A stretch of DNA of 64,000 nucleotides from NCBI GenBank assembly GCA_030062745.1, contig CP099847.1, forward strand, positions 2,898,304 to 2,962,303. The letters run 5' to 3'. The position numbers were made by a program, and so were the translations under genes. Source of the DNA: Capitulum mitella. Taxonomy: Eukaryota > Arthropoda > Thecostraca > Pollicipedomorpha > Pollicipedidae. Positions 46,764 to 60,200 of the stretch are shown piece by piece. Every line of letters starts with the position of its first letter. Position 1 is the stretch's first letter. The notes beneath the pieces are model-generated. The model worked only from the letters and a program-made list of their open reading frames with translations, was not told the origin of the DNA and ran no database searches.

Positions 46764-49037
46764 TTAAGCCTCGCCGGGCCGGTCTCCAGATCCACTTTCG
46801 CCGGACCGGGGGGGCTTCATGAGAACCCACTCCTCCCCCCAAATCGCGAGAACTACAAGTCTCATAGACAAAGTAAACCGATCGACGGAAAGGCCTTGGC
46901 AAAATTAGAGGGAAACATCCATAATTAGTTCAGTTAAGTGAAAACTGGGGTCACCAAAGGTCCTCTTAGGCCAAATCACCTGTTGATATTTTTGGCAGAA
47001 AACTGTGATAACCAAGTCGTTTACGTAGGTATAAAGAGGTAAGACGTCGAAAAAACCTGATTTACCTATCTGGTGCAATGAAAGGACACTCAAAGCAAAT
47101 CTAGCCATTTTACAAGAGAGTGAAGGTGAGGAAAACATTTTCTCCTTTTCTGTGGCAGGAATCTCGTTTCATTGCAAAACAGTGTTTTGGCCAGATCACG
47201 CTGTTTATGTGCTTACGATACATATCAGGTCTGCCTCTATCATATTAAACTGGAATAAGTTTAATATGATTCAATTTAATATGATTCAACCTAGGTCGAA
47301 ATTTGGTGCCTGTAGGTCAAGAGTTTTGCTACCTGTCGTATCATCTGCCGCATTTCCATTGATCAGACACAACATAGCATACAAGCTAACACCATCACCT
47401 CATGTAATATCCGTTATACACCACAAAACCCAAACCCCGAAATCGATCGAAATGTCGATTTGCATTATTTTTGAGGGTCCATGCCCCTAATCTCAATGTG
47501 GATCTTGGCCATTCTGAAGCTGATTTTGTCTCCCCCCAGTTGTTTCTGTTGGTTTAAAGAGGGAAATAGGAAACAACAAGGAAAGAACGGCCGCAGTAGA
47601 TAACAGACAGGCAGAAAGTATAGTGAAAAACATAAAATGATCTACAACATTTAAAAAAGAAACAGTGGCAGATTTCGTGGTCGAACGGATACACTGTTCA
47701 GGGGTGTCGTTTTCTTTAGGTCTGGTTGTGCTAGAGACCTGCCAATATTGATTTCCACCCTACCAATATTCCTCTAGGTCTTAATGTGTGTTTTTTTTTT
47801 GAAAATACTAAATCAAAGTTGTCTGTACCAAAAGCAGTAAGAGCAAAAAAAAAAAATAAAACAAAGAATCATGAATTTTATACACCAGAGCTGTAGTACA
47901 AATATATACCTATCGTGTATATTTGTGTCTATATGTATGTACGTATGTACTTACGTTTGAAGGGCGGTCCACAACAAGAATGATTATTAAGCCACTCTTG
48001 TATGTATCTAACCATCCAGCCATCAACCTATCTATCTATCAATCTATCTATCCAATAACAAAACACTTACAAATTGCCGTTGGTCAAAATAAAGTGAGCT
48101 AAATCCACGGAGAAACACACAAATGAGGGGGTTAGCTTGTCGGACCCTCGGCTCCCCCCCCCCATTTACACGAAAAGACAATCCTGCCTGAAAGCATGTC
48201 GTTACGTACGTCAACAGACGCTCCGAGGCTGCCGCGACCGCAATGCAAAAATGTAATATTTAACGGGACGTTATTTTAGCGATGGCCAAGGTATTTATTT
48301 CGCAGAAGAAAAATAGCAGGACTGAGACAGTAAAAGCTGAATATGGGTATGGTGATGATAATATTGGGCCATACAAAGTGAGTACGCATTGAGAACAAGC
48401 AACATTTTTCATTGTGTCAAATCAGGCCATTCTGTTCTAAATGGGATTTAGTCAATCTTGGAAGCTATGTTTTTAGCATATAGCAGTTCTTCTAAAGCAC
48501 ACATGGCAACTGATAAACATTCAAAGACTGTAAGGCGATAAATTATATTTGGCTGCGGGTATGAAAATTGGGAGCAAAATGTAACCTGAACTCAGGCCAC
48601 GGATCAAAGCGCCAATTTGTATGTGTAAGAAACGTGAGAAACACCAGGGTGTACATTCAAATTTCAAAACCACCCAAATGGATCCCATCTGACAGTGCAA
48701 AAAGGCCAAAAGTTTGATTGACTTAAGATCACTGATATTGAGGAAAAGCAGCATTGTTGCATCTGTCGTGTTCTGTCAATGTAGCAAGTTTTATGTTAAT
48801 CGACACATTTCACCAACGGCTATGCCACTTTACTTTTTTGAACATGGCCTGATTTCACCTGCCCTAGTTCAGTGACCTAAGGTGACCTGAAGCAAAAATA
48901 AGTTCACATAATGCATAAAAAAGAGCATAAAAAGAACCTGGAGTTTCACGTCACTGCGACTCTTTGTTTTCTGGACATCCTCGGAAACCGGATGTGCCAG
49001 GGGTTTTCATGAGCCCACGCGGCACGGCGAGGGTTAA
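46764..49037. mobile_element. TTAA-bounded element, copy 5 (2.3 kb)
   Basis: The left end TTAAGCCTCGCCGGGCCG matches the reverse complement of the right end, TTAACCCTCGCCGTGCCG. Further inward GGGCTTCATGAGAACCC matches GGGCTCATGAAAACCCC. The interior is AT-rich and has a TATC microsatellite at about 48025-48052. No transposase frame recognised. Confidence 0.6.
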
Positions 49038-52000
49038 AACCCACGTCAACGGAGCGTCATTAGTTCGAAGCAGCGCACGGGGGTCTTCCCGCTGCCAGAT
49101 TTCTGGGCGTCGCCGGCAATATCAGCATTCCTGGGCGGCGCCGTCCGCCTCCCCCTCTTTATTGAGGCGGTCGTGTCCGCCTCTATACTGAGCTGTGGAC
49201 TTGAACCTCCCCCTGTCCCGGACCTCGCGTGCCGACGGCGATGACGTGGGGCAGACATGCGACATACCGATGGCTCCCGGCCCACCCTGGCAGCCCTGCC
49301 GGCAGCACGGACACGGTGGCGCGCGTTGTTGGCACGCGCAGTCATGCAACCAGAGCGTGGTGGAGGCGGTGGACAATGAGGCACGTCTGAGGAAAAATGC
49401 ACGAGAATGCCTCTTGTGTCGTGTCCCATGTTGATGGATGGAGGAATGCATGATGAGAAACACATGGCAAACTGAATGAAACGGACTGAGGTGCCTGCCA
49501 CAGCAGAGAAAGAGACGACATTCAGCATCTTCATCCATTCACACAGGAGCGTCGAATCTCTGTGGAGATGGGGGGGGGGGGGGTAAACGTGATCTTTACC
49601 TCACTCCTTTCCATGCACCGCCATATAGGATTAATGTTAAATGTTGTCTAAAGTAGGGGGCATCTGCCTCCACCTGCCCCCCGATTCCTACGCCCCTGCA
49701 TTCATAGCACCACAAATATGGTTAAAGAGAGCTCTACCTGGCAAATAAGTACTCGTGATCACATTTCCAGCAAGAAATACTCAACCGACTCCACATGCAA
49801 AAACTACCAGTGCATTTTTGAAAGTCTAAACGGACTGGTCTGTTTCTTCATCCATTTCCGAGAAAACGGCGAGGTTAGTACTTAGGCTTTGCTACGGACA
49901 ACACGCGCGCAGTAAACCCATGCAACTGCCAGCTAAGCCGGCGGTCTTCCGGCAGATCTTTTAAGATCTTTTACAAACTCGCTCGCGGTCCCAAGGTGCC
50001 GGCCCACTGGGTCGGTTCCTGGTATCCGCCCGGATACCGCCTGGCAACTTGTCTCCTGCAGTCCCATCGGCGACGCGGTGATCTCCAATGAGCGCTGGGC
50101 AGCGGCCGGTCCGAGCCGGCACCGCCCCGGCGCCCACCGGTCCCGGCTCCCCCCCCCCCCCCCCCCGGCGGCGGAGCGGCGCTCTCCGATCCCCGCCGGA
50201 GGACGCGAGCTGCCGCCTGTCCTCCGGACGCCCTGAGTCACGCGGCATGCAGGCCGACTCCGACTCCGCCGCCGGCGGCGCGCGCGGCCCGGCCTTGTGA
50301 CTCACCGGTCGTAACGCGACCAAACGGGGAAATTGCAACAACAGAGGCGGCCGCCCCCGCTGCGCGACAGTCGCCTGGTGCAGAGACGCGCGCCGCCGCC
50401 GCCGCAGCCGCCGCCAGCCGCCGACGGCGGGCAGTGGCGGGGGGCGTCCCGCGTGGCGGACTGTGACAAACGCAACAACGTTTTTCGTTCTGAGAAAGGT
50501 TGCAGATTTGCCAAAACATACTATGTTGCCTGTTAATAGCGCTGTTTTCGTCAGCCTTTGTGTGAATGGTCGCATGATGCAAGAGAGGAATCGACATTGT
50601 TGAGTGACGATCCAAAAGGTGAAGACAAGCCTCAGTTTAGGACCTCACGCCGCGGAGAGGGGAACAGGTATTCCGCTGGCCCTTCCCACGCGGACCGCAG
50701 ACCGGCCTCCGACCGACAGAACCAACTGCGGCCGGTTCTCAGTCCTTCTGACGACGGCGACGCAGAGTAGAAAGCGGACATCGCGACGTCGCGGCCAGTT
50801 TTCGCTGCGGAGTCCGCTGTTCGCCGCCCCGCGGCTGGTGGGTTTCCGAGCCGGGTAGGACGATGGAAGTCGGGGTGAGGGAAGCGGCCCAGTGCGCGCG
50901 CCGAGGGACGGGACCAGCTGCACTGCAATGGTGCGGACGGCAGGAGGCCGAGAGCCGCTCTCCAGGCACCGCGGCAGCTCCGCAGAACTACCCGGTGTCG
51001 CCTTCCGAGTAATTGGCTCAGCCGCAGGTAAGTGAAGTCCCGCAGGTTTGCAGTGTCTGCCGGAGCTCAGGTAACATGGCCGAGACAATGCATGGCGACC
51101 ACTATAACGGTCTAAAAGCACGTGAGTGCTGTCCTCAACGCGTAAGCTGGTGGACTCTCAGACTGTTTGTGTTCGCGAAAGCGGATTTCTTGTTGCCATA
51201 CATTTATTTGAGATTAGTTCGATAAGCACTTCTGCTGTAGTCGCAAATGCGCCTTGCAAACGCAGTCGGGTCAAGCTGCGGAGACAGTCATACGGCGTCG
51301 ACACCTACTAATGTATGGAGAAGCATGTCCCCCACCCGCACTCCCCGCCCCAACTCTCGCATACGGCGCGGTTGTTATGCACAGTTCTGAAGCGAGATGT
51401 CTTAACCATACACCGCGGCAGCATTTAGTCACCTCACACAATCACTCACATCGTACGTTTCCGGGCAGACAGGCAGACGGGCAGACAGGCAGACACAACG
51501 GTGACTCATTGACGACGAATCATCTGACGCAAAGCCCCACCCCAACTATTGCAATTGCTGTCGTGCATGTCGCGCCGCGTGACAGCCGTGCGCCGGGTCC
51601 ACGTGAGATGCGACAGCTTGCATGCACTGGTTGTGCGGCTGGCGAAATTAATCCAGCAGGACCATGATGAATGTAAACCTTGCGAGGCAATATGAGCGTC
51701 AGCCAAGCCTGACCTTTGCATGGCCTGCGGACTTTTTGACAGTTGTCCGCAGTTGTCAGCGGCCAGTTTTAAACATTTTATGTAACGTGCTCATATAAGG
51801 AAGCCTTTCGCAGGTCGCAAAAGATGTCGCCATGCGTAGCATGTGAGCAGCGATTGATGGGTCACTATTCATTTAGTAAGGAACGACACAAAGGAGGGAT
51901 TTCACGAATCGCTTCACATTGATCATGCGCGCGTCAAAAAATGGCCCATATAAACATCCTGATTTCTCACACTAGGCGAGCGCTTTCCAGCAGACGTGAT

Positions 52001-53219
52001 GGTGATGGTAGAGTTACGGCCGTGCCACCGCTCGTGACTGTAATTCCGACAAGTCGGGCTGCTCCTCACGTTCCCGCCAGTCTGCTAGTACTACGCCGCG
52101 CGCCGGCTTCCGAGCCAGCAGATCCACCACCGACCTCCTCCCGCCGCCAGGAATGCGGCTTTTCGCACATCCGGCAATCTGCTTCAGCCGTCTGTCGGCG
52201 GCCGTTTCTATGAATTTCCGCAGCGTAAATCCGGCACCCGTCGCCGGCGTAATCGGATCACCGTAAAACGATGACGGACCGGGCACGACCGGCGAAGGAG
52301 GCGGGCATACCAAAAGACACAAAGTCCCCTCAGCGGCCCTACCGCCGAAAGGGCGCCTGTCTCTTTATCCTTCGAAGGCTACCGAGCAACCGCACTTACG
52401 ACTGGGCGCTCTCCTGTCCCATGGCTGTCAAATGACTTACGTGGTGCTGCGCCGGACATACCTCAGGGGACATGATTTTGTTTATGGCTCTGGCTAAGAG
52501 GCTAGTCATAACAGGCCGTTGATTGATGATAGGGAAGAGCTCGTCGACGCTGAGATCATCAATACGGTCTCAGGTGTCCTCCGTGTAACTTTCATGGCCG
52601 TATGTTCAGTTTTTCCCCACGCTTAACTTTAGGAGCCACAAATCTTATCACTAAGCGTGGTTACCCGCAAATACCACCACAGAAAAATCCATTTCACCAT
52701 GCTTGATTAATGTCCATGAACGTTTTTTGTTTGCTGTCATGTTTGCTGGTTTTCCAGGATTTGCTGGTTTTCTAGGAACAAGATATTTACAAAGCTTGAA
52801 ATCAGATAACGAATTTTATCAAAATATGCACTGGCTTAAATTTGACCTATGCCAACTTTTAGCGTAGGACATCAAGTAACTAACATCAAAGAATGCAACC
52901 AAGCAAATTGTAAGTAAGCAAGTATATCGAATGGTATGAGTAACGCAGTCGCCATATGTGTACCTCAAAGGGCACGCACAGCACCGGTTTTACTAACACT
53001 GAACGATTTTAACATTAATTCTACAACATTTCATGCAAAAAAGTTCGAAAAATAGCTCCGGCCCTACCAGCCATGAAAACATCCTTGCACTGATCGCGGT
53101 CATCAGATCGTCAGACTTAAAAGAACACACTTTTTGTTGTTTTCGCGCACACTGATGCCAACATTTGTACGAAAGTCGACATTCGAATGACAGCAGTGAC
53201 CAACAGCCTGGTTCCAGGA

Positions 53220-53530
53220 CAGAACTTCGCACCGTATTCTCCCGTGTCGCATTTCTTCTTGTGCAAAATTTCGTATCGCAAAACTTCGCAAGTACAAAAC
53301 TCCGTTTACGCGATGCTTCGCATCGCAAAACTTTGAACGCGCAGATCCTCGTATAAGAGTTTCTTCGTATTCGACAAACTTCGCATACACATTTCTTCGT
53401 ATCCGGAAAACTTTGTATACGCATTTCTACGTACAGCATTTCTTCGTATACGTAAATATTCGTATCGCATTTCTTCTGCACGCAAATCTTCTATAGCAAT
53501 TCTCCTACACGCCAATCTTCACAACGCATT
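53220..53530. repeat. Degenerate short tandem repeat (CGCATTTCTTCGTAT-like)
   Basis: Many imperfect copies of a roughly 20-25 bp phrase such as TCGCATTTCTTC, CGCAAAACTTCG and ACGCATTTCTTCGTATACG. Frames running through it give arginine-rich repetitive products, which I do not call as genes. Confidence 0.75.
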
Positions 53531-54714
53531 TCATTATATACATACACAGTTCCTCGTGATTCCTGCGTTCCTACTTTGTGCACAACCCACTTGTGTATGT
53601 CTTCATTTTAGGACGGTACAGTATAATCACTGGCCTCGTCATATACGTATATCGGCCATGACAAAGTGGATTTCGGTCGATGGGCTCAGGTAAGACGCAG
53701 GAATATTCCAGAATGTTGAGGGATGAACAAAATCCTTGTTCGGCTATTCTTTCTACGCGTCACCATAGCGCTATGCTTTGGGAGGCTAGTGCTGTATAAC
53801 ATAAAACAAATCCTAACCTTTGTATGCCTCCGCAGAGTTTCCGTTTCAGACCCGCAAGAACTTACTTTACAGGCCAGCTCGGTACCTTGTTTGTACGTGG
53901 ACTGGGTACCGTGATAGAGATGCACCAGGCCATGGAGGAACCACGAAGCCGAGTAATCAAAAGTTCCTCCGTGCGGAAAGCGGAGGAACATCCCCTGCCA
54001 AAAGCCGGGACCCTTCCTCGCTACGATCGCATGAAGCCCCGACATGGTCAAAAAAGTTCTCCTCCGATACTGACGGGTCACCAACCCGGAAACGCAGCCA
54101 AAAATGTATACAGTCATAGATACAAAAGTATTACCTCATCGAAATTTTAAGGCTATGCTTTGGACAACCTTTCTGAGCTGTTTGGTCCGATACTCGGGGC
54201 ATCGAGCCGCCCTTGACAGCATACGCCGGCCAGCGACCGAGCTTTGACATGTGGCTGTCAATGGCAACCTAAAGGCCGCACCACACCAGCCATCCGTCCG
54301 GCGATTTCGCTGTTGCGATTTTTTTGCTAACACGCTTTTCTGGTGATTGTTTTTAAATGAAGGCTCCAGAGGTAGTTGTCTGAATGGACAACGCAAATGC
54401 AATTTTGGTCCAGTTCATAAAGGCTCCAGTTTTGTTCTGTCAGTTGGGCAGCGCAAACTGTGGGTTCGTATCTGCGACAATCGATAGCCGAATGGCTGGT
54501 GCGCGGCCGGCTTCAGCCACGAATACGCAACATTAACAAAATGCAATTAACCTGGAAGAAATAAAAATGCAAGTGATGGCGAATTCTCGGCCCTAGACCT
54601 TCGTCAGGTCTGAGGAGTGTGGGCGGTGGTGCGACTGGGAGCGATAACCGGCGGGTTCCACGCTGGCACCGACCTTTTGTTCAGGTCGGGTCAGTCAGCC
54701 GGTACCGTTATCAG

Positions 54715-55997
54715 GTAACCCGGCACCGTCCGGGGGCTCCAAATAGGGCGCCCCTCGTTTTTTCGTGGATAGGTTCTGCAAAGTTGAAGCCAACCAAGCC
54801 GGACTTCCTGTACCTGTTCATCAACCAGTTTTACATATTTTGACATCAAGATCATTTCCGCGCCAGTTCAGGTCATGGAGATGTGACGTCATAAGTGAAC
54901 CCTTGCATTCATGTTTTCGCCTCTTCGGACGGTACCGCAAAGATGCTTCTTTTTTATTATATTCGCGAATATGATGCATGGATTATTCGGATTTACATAA
55001 CATATGGCCCCCAAAAGGATATACAATCGTGTCATGTCAACATTAGAAGCCATACTAAGTCACCTGCATAATGACAATTGGACTAGTTTGCATTGTGGGT
55101 GATAGAAGTGGTTGCCACTGACGTTCTCATTGCTCAAACCAGACAAGCAAATCTATTTGCGTCTCTTGGCAAGACTCACCAAATGCAGCGTGAGGTCACG
55201 CCAGGTCACATCATCAGTAGACGAAAAGACGAAAAAATACAACATTGACAGTAGAAGATCGGTCATTAGCAGAAGAAAGCAATAATTGTTCCTAGTCAGA
55301 AAAAGAAAAATAACGTGCTGTCCTGACTTGGCTTGACTTTGAACCGGTATAAAGCAGACAGACCAGATCTCATTATCACAAGATGTCGTTTAAGCATTGT
55401 ACTTGACGGAGTTAAGAAACCCAGCGAGTTATTATTGCTCTTTGTCAGGAAGAGTAATGCAGCCCATCTGATCTGACCTAGATGACTTTGACTGGATGAA
55501 AATCACTTAATGAAAAACTGGTCAGCAAAGTCTTCACTTCCATCCTTTTCGTCATGTGGATCAAAACGGCCGCGAGTAAGTATCGATTTTTCGGCATGTA
55601 AAGTAAGACCAATATTTCACCTGACCTAGGTTAATCTTAACCTGACATTTTTACCACTTTGGCATGCTTCTGATGCAGAAGATCGTGATCTTTCATTTGA
55701 TATCCAGTTGAAGCCTCTTATACCATTATTGCCGATGATATAATGTACAAACCGGTGTCAGTTTTTTTTCGGCGCCACGCTCCGCGTTTAACGCGACCGG
55801 TGGCGTCATCAGTCATGTGAACGGGGCTAACATAGTATTTTCTGAGTCGCAAGACTCAGAAAATACTATGTTAGGGCCATGGAATGGTGGTAGACCGGTT
55901 TAGATCCGACCGTTAGATTCTGAGATACCAGGGGTGCCCTTTTTGTCATCCCCAGGCGGTCGCGGGTATAAAAACACGCCAGGTGGTGCCGGGTTAA
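54715..55997. mobile_element. TTAA-bounded element, copy 6
   Basis: The left end GTAACCCGGCACCGTCCGGG (TTAA mutated to GTAA) matches the reverse complement of the right end, TTAACCCGGCACCACCTGGC, and an inner GGGCGCCCCT / GGGCACCCCT. About 1.28 kb, non-coding, with GGTCA-type words inside and a perfect hairpin near its right side. Confidence 0.6.
55827..55874. repeat. Perfect 22-bp inverted repeat with GCAA loop
   Basis: CTAACATAGTATTTTCTGAG plus TC, then GCAA, then the exact reverse complement. In RNA the loop is C(GCAA)G, a GNRA tetraloop with its preferred closing pair. It lies in TTAA-bounded element copy 6. Confidence 0.95.
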
Positions 55998-57189
55998 CCC
56001 TTATTGCAGAATACGTTCGCACGTCAGGCTCTTCAACGGAACATATTTTGTCCAGTATGGATACAGTATTGCAGTGCCACGGTAGGTACCTGTAGTCGAT
56101 GTAAAACTGGTGCCGACGATACTGGAACACTACCTGAGTAGGCTTCAGTACCAGGGGAGCCGATTACGCAATCCTTTTCCGAATCACACGACGGTGCTGT
56201 TCCGGTACCAGGGAATGTTGGACTGGATGAATGTCATGAGAAGGCGGCGCCCATGCCACACCAGCCGAACCTTGCGGACTTTTGGCTGGTGCCGGAACAT
56301 ATTTGAGCCGTTTGGCCACCATCTCGCAGAGTATACAGCACGTCATCCAATGGCCGAAGGTCTGATCCAGGAATCCCCTGTTGATAAGCGCATCCGAGCA
56401 TCCGAGCCCTGTTCTACCGAGTTCCGGGAGTTCCCAACATGCATTACCGCAACAGTTTTATCAGATTTACGCCCGCGTATGATAAAGGACTTCTGCCTCT
56501 CTAAGATCCCAAATCTACGCCGGTGCAGCGGTTGAACATGGCTCAACCTACTTTGTGTCACATCGCCTGTCGTGGACGTTTCTTTTGATTGCCGCCGTGG
56601 GTGAAACCATCAGAGGTGCCAGAGGACATGCTCCCCCAGGTTTGGGGAAATCGGCTTCGCCCCCCTCCAGTTTTGGTTGAAAAGTAAACGTTTTTTGCCA
56701 TGTCCCTTTGAAATATATCGTTTTAGGTCAGGTTATCACCCTCCAGAGTCTGATTTGTCCCCCACCAAAAAAACGAAAATCTGGGAAGTGACTACACACA
56801 TGTCGTGGCCGATGGCAGCCTTCACTGCACAGGCTGGTGATATTCTACTTACACCGCATCTGAATACAATGCCGATGACCCCCACCCCCTCCGTCCCACA
56901 CGCACTGCCTTTGGAGCTGGGATACAGCACGCTCTTGCGATATAACGTCGTATTAAACGAGTCGCGTTTTCTCCGAAACCTTTCCAGTGGGCTGATATTT
57001 AAAATGTAAGTCTGCCCATGCATCCTTACTCAGCGCGTATACTGAGAAATGTCATACGAGGCTTTGCATATACGAATTTTTGCGGATGCAAAGATAAGTC
57101 TCTCCGTCGTTCTTCGTTTTCTCTGTTTTGCGGAAAGATCGAAAGGAACTCTTCGTTGGGAATTTTACCCGAACGGTTTGCGTGGATGA

Positions 57190-57292
57190 CTTCTGGCTCA
57201 GAGTACCGACATGCTAAGCAGAGCTTATTGCCTGTACTCTGAACCGACCACCCACCAGTGCAGTTCCAGCTTAACAAATAATTTTACGTCAG
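57190..57292 (+). repeat. Stem-loop repeat, copy 3
   Basis: Core ATGCTAAGCAGAGCTTATTG inside arms CTCAGAGTAC and GTACTCTGA, followed by CACCCACCAGTGCAGTTCCA, which is related to the flanks of copies 1 and 2. Confidence 0.6.
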
Positions 57293-60200
57293 GCCTTTTC
57301 AGCCAGACAGGACCGCGGAAAAACCTTTCCCTTGCCTCACAACGCTGCGACATAGCCGCCCGTGTTGGGTTGACCCTCTCCGGTCAGTTGCCAGTTGACT
57401 GTTCTATGAATGGTTGGGCCCAACAGTTTAATGTTCCCGTGGTGTGAACCCGGCCCTATTGGGGCCAGAGCCCATGACCCTAGGACACAGAGATGACGGA
57501 TATAGTCTTGTTATCTAAGGTATCTCATCAAGATAAACATAAACGTTATGCAGACTGCTATGCTAGAAAATGATGATATTGCTCAAATAACTTTTTGGCT
57601 GCTGAGTCCTCAGAGGCCAGGAGGCCTCTTCTGTACTCCATTGAAGATGAACGCAAGGACGTGTCTGGGGTCACTACACGAGGAAGCAGAAAAGTCTCAC
57701 TGCTGCTCTTCTTGTGCACTGTCAAAACGCGGCGTTCAAAACTTTGTCGGCTACGCGAGCAGCCAAAGGGGCAGCCAGGAGCCTATCGAGTGCCTGGGCG
57801 TAGGAGATATAATTGCAGCGATAATTATCCACGCCTGTCGTCTTTGCACGTCCCCTGTCCTGTGGAGCGATTCCGAGGGAGTGGCGTGCAGAAGACAGGA
57901 CTTGCATGTTCCGAAATCGGCCCGATTCAGTCCCCAAAAACACCCAGCAAGTTGCCCCTTCCTGCACCAGATCGTTTCAGCCGCTTGCACATGACAAATC
58001 TCTGTGACGAACACTGAACTCTGTAAATAATGTTCCAGGACCATTTCAAGTAAGACTAGGTGTCTTGGAAAAAATAGGTATATGAAAACAATACCATTTT
58101 CCAGGCAACTGTCTGTTCGGCTGCACGCAGCAGACATTTAACGCGAGAAAAACCTAGGAGAATAATTGCGCCGGGAACAGGATAAGGTTTCTGCGAGGTC
58201 CCTCCCATGCATCCGAACTGAGAACACATAACAATGAAACCTTTATAAAAGAAGCTGAAAGTCATTGCGATGTCCCATTCACGACAGTGCCAAAATGTGC
58301 AAGATCTGGAATCGGTTGTAGAAAGCGTCTGACAATGTACGCTAATCTACTAATGAATGAACCACACGCTTATGAAAGAGCCATCCCAGGCAGGTCCGTT
58401 GACCATCGCTTCGGTAATTAGCAGATTGCTGGAGACGGTCAACTGCAAAAAAACTCACCAGACCGACCAGCGGCGGTAATAACGGCTCAGAATTGGACCG
58501 CGTACGCGCGAGCTGCAGCTGCGAGCGCCCCCAGCCAATTCAGATCGTCAGCACCAGCCGTGTTGACCGCTGCCAACAACAATGAAACTGTGCACGCTGC
58601 ATGGAAGCTATCTGGCGGCCCGCGGCGCGGGTCGCCTGTACCGGAACGGCACGTCAGCGGTCGCGGTGCGACGCGACGACGGACAAGCGACGTCGACAGG
58701 GTAGGATGCGTCGTCGGCGCCGACGCGACGGAGGACGGGTCGTCAGCACCGGCGCCGAAGGCAGGTCGATGATCAAGCCTGCTGATGTCCAGATCAGACA
58801 TCCCTGGCCCCCGTCCAAGTGCAATTAATGTTTTGGCTCCGTATGGTTCTGGATTTTAGTACTTCCCTGCGGGATGAGAGTTCATGATAAAAACGGGCCT
58901 CTGGCATCAAGGCAACGTGCTGTAAAAGGGAGTTTCCCGGCCCATTTTTCGGAAAACGCTTCGTTCGAGGCAACGCGACGTGGTGATCAGGGATGAATTT
59001 ACTGACTGCTTGGTGTAAGCTCTCCACCACTGACGTTGTGTGATAGAGTCTTTGAAGCATCCCGTTTCAGCGTTCTGCAGAGAGCGTGAGAATGACAGCA
59101 GATGCAGCACACTGAGACGTGTTTTGTCCACGTCCGTGCAGACGTGGGAATTCAGTGCGTGCGAGTGTTTACTCTTAATCCTGGTCAAATGGAAACACGT
59201 TTTATGTTTTCGTCGCTGAGCAAAGCTCAGGGGAAATGGGAGAGGAAGACTGGAACTGAATATATAACAGAATCAATTAAAATCGCGCGGGAGGCTCAAA
59301 TCCCTCCTTGCAGCCTCATTCCTCGTCAACCCCAAGTTTAAGTTCAAGTGCGTTCCGAATCAACACTGAGCCCGAAGCGTCCGTGATAAGGAGCAGCAGA
59401 TGAAGCCGTCGTCGGCGGCCGTCTCTCAGGCCCGCACCGTTAATCGGCCCGTGATCGATGGCGGCGCGTCCGGAGGTCGCCGGCCTCAGGCGAGGTCAGC
59501 GGCGCCGACCCCAGACGGAGCGCGCCGCGCCGCTCGTCATCAGCGTCGCGGACGCATTCCGCCGCCAGCGCCGGGCCCGAACAAGAGCGCGGAATCTTCA
59601 TCCCGCCGCCGGCGGCGGCCACTGCCGGGCCGGTATTGGCAGAGCCGAGTCCGGTTGGCGTATTACCAGCAGCGGGCCAGGCGCTGGGTCGGCGGCCGCT
59701 GCCCGGCCGGTCTGTCGGCGGCGCGGCCTGGACCAGGTGCTGAGAGCCTGGCCTTACCGGGCGGAGCTGGCTGCGCGCCAGGCACGCGACAGAGCGGCGC
59801 GCGCGCCAGGGGGCGGCCGCCGTCGTCCAGGGAAAACACTGGGGCAAGGCCGGCCGGCCGGCCATGAGCGCCGCTGGACGGGTCAGGCCGGCCGCCGCGG
59901 CGCGGGGCCGGCTCCCGACTCGCGCCCACTCGGCCGACCGTAAGAAACCGGCCAGAGCCGCCCGACTGTAGGCGCTCACTGCATAATGAGGCGTGCCGGC
60001 CGGCTGCAAATCAACTGCCGAGTGCCGTTTGAGAGGCGTTCAGTCACGGGCTCATGGGCTCCTTACGCGAGGATATATAACCTTTACGGGACAGTTTATT
60101 GATATTTTAACACTGCGAGTTGAAGTGCTGATGGGCATCGTTAGCTCGTGGTCAGACCCATACATCATTAGCGCAGCTCGGGGCGCAAAACATACCTTGG

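Noticed and set aside
53165..53515. Arginine-rich repetitive open frames
   Set aside because: Generated by a degenerate short tandem repeat, not by a protein-coding exon.
59400..60009. Long overlapping open frames on both strands
   Set aside because: They come from a CpG-rich block with few stop codons; the products are low-complexity Arg/Ala/Gly/Pro and show no motif.
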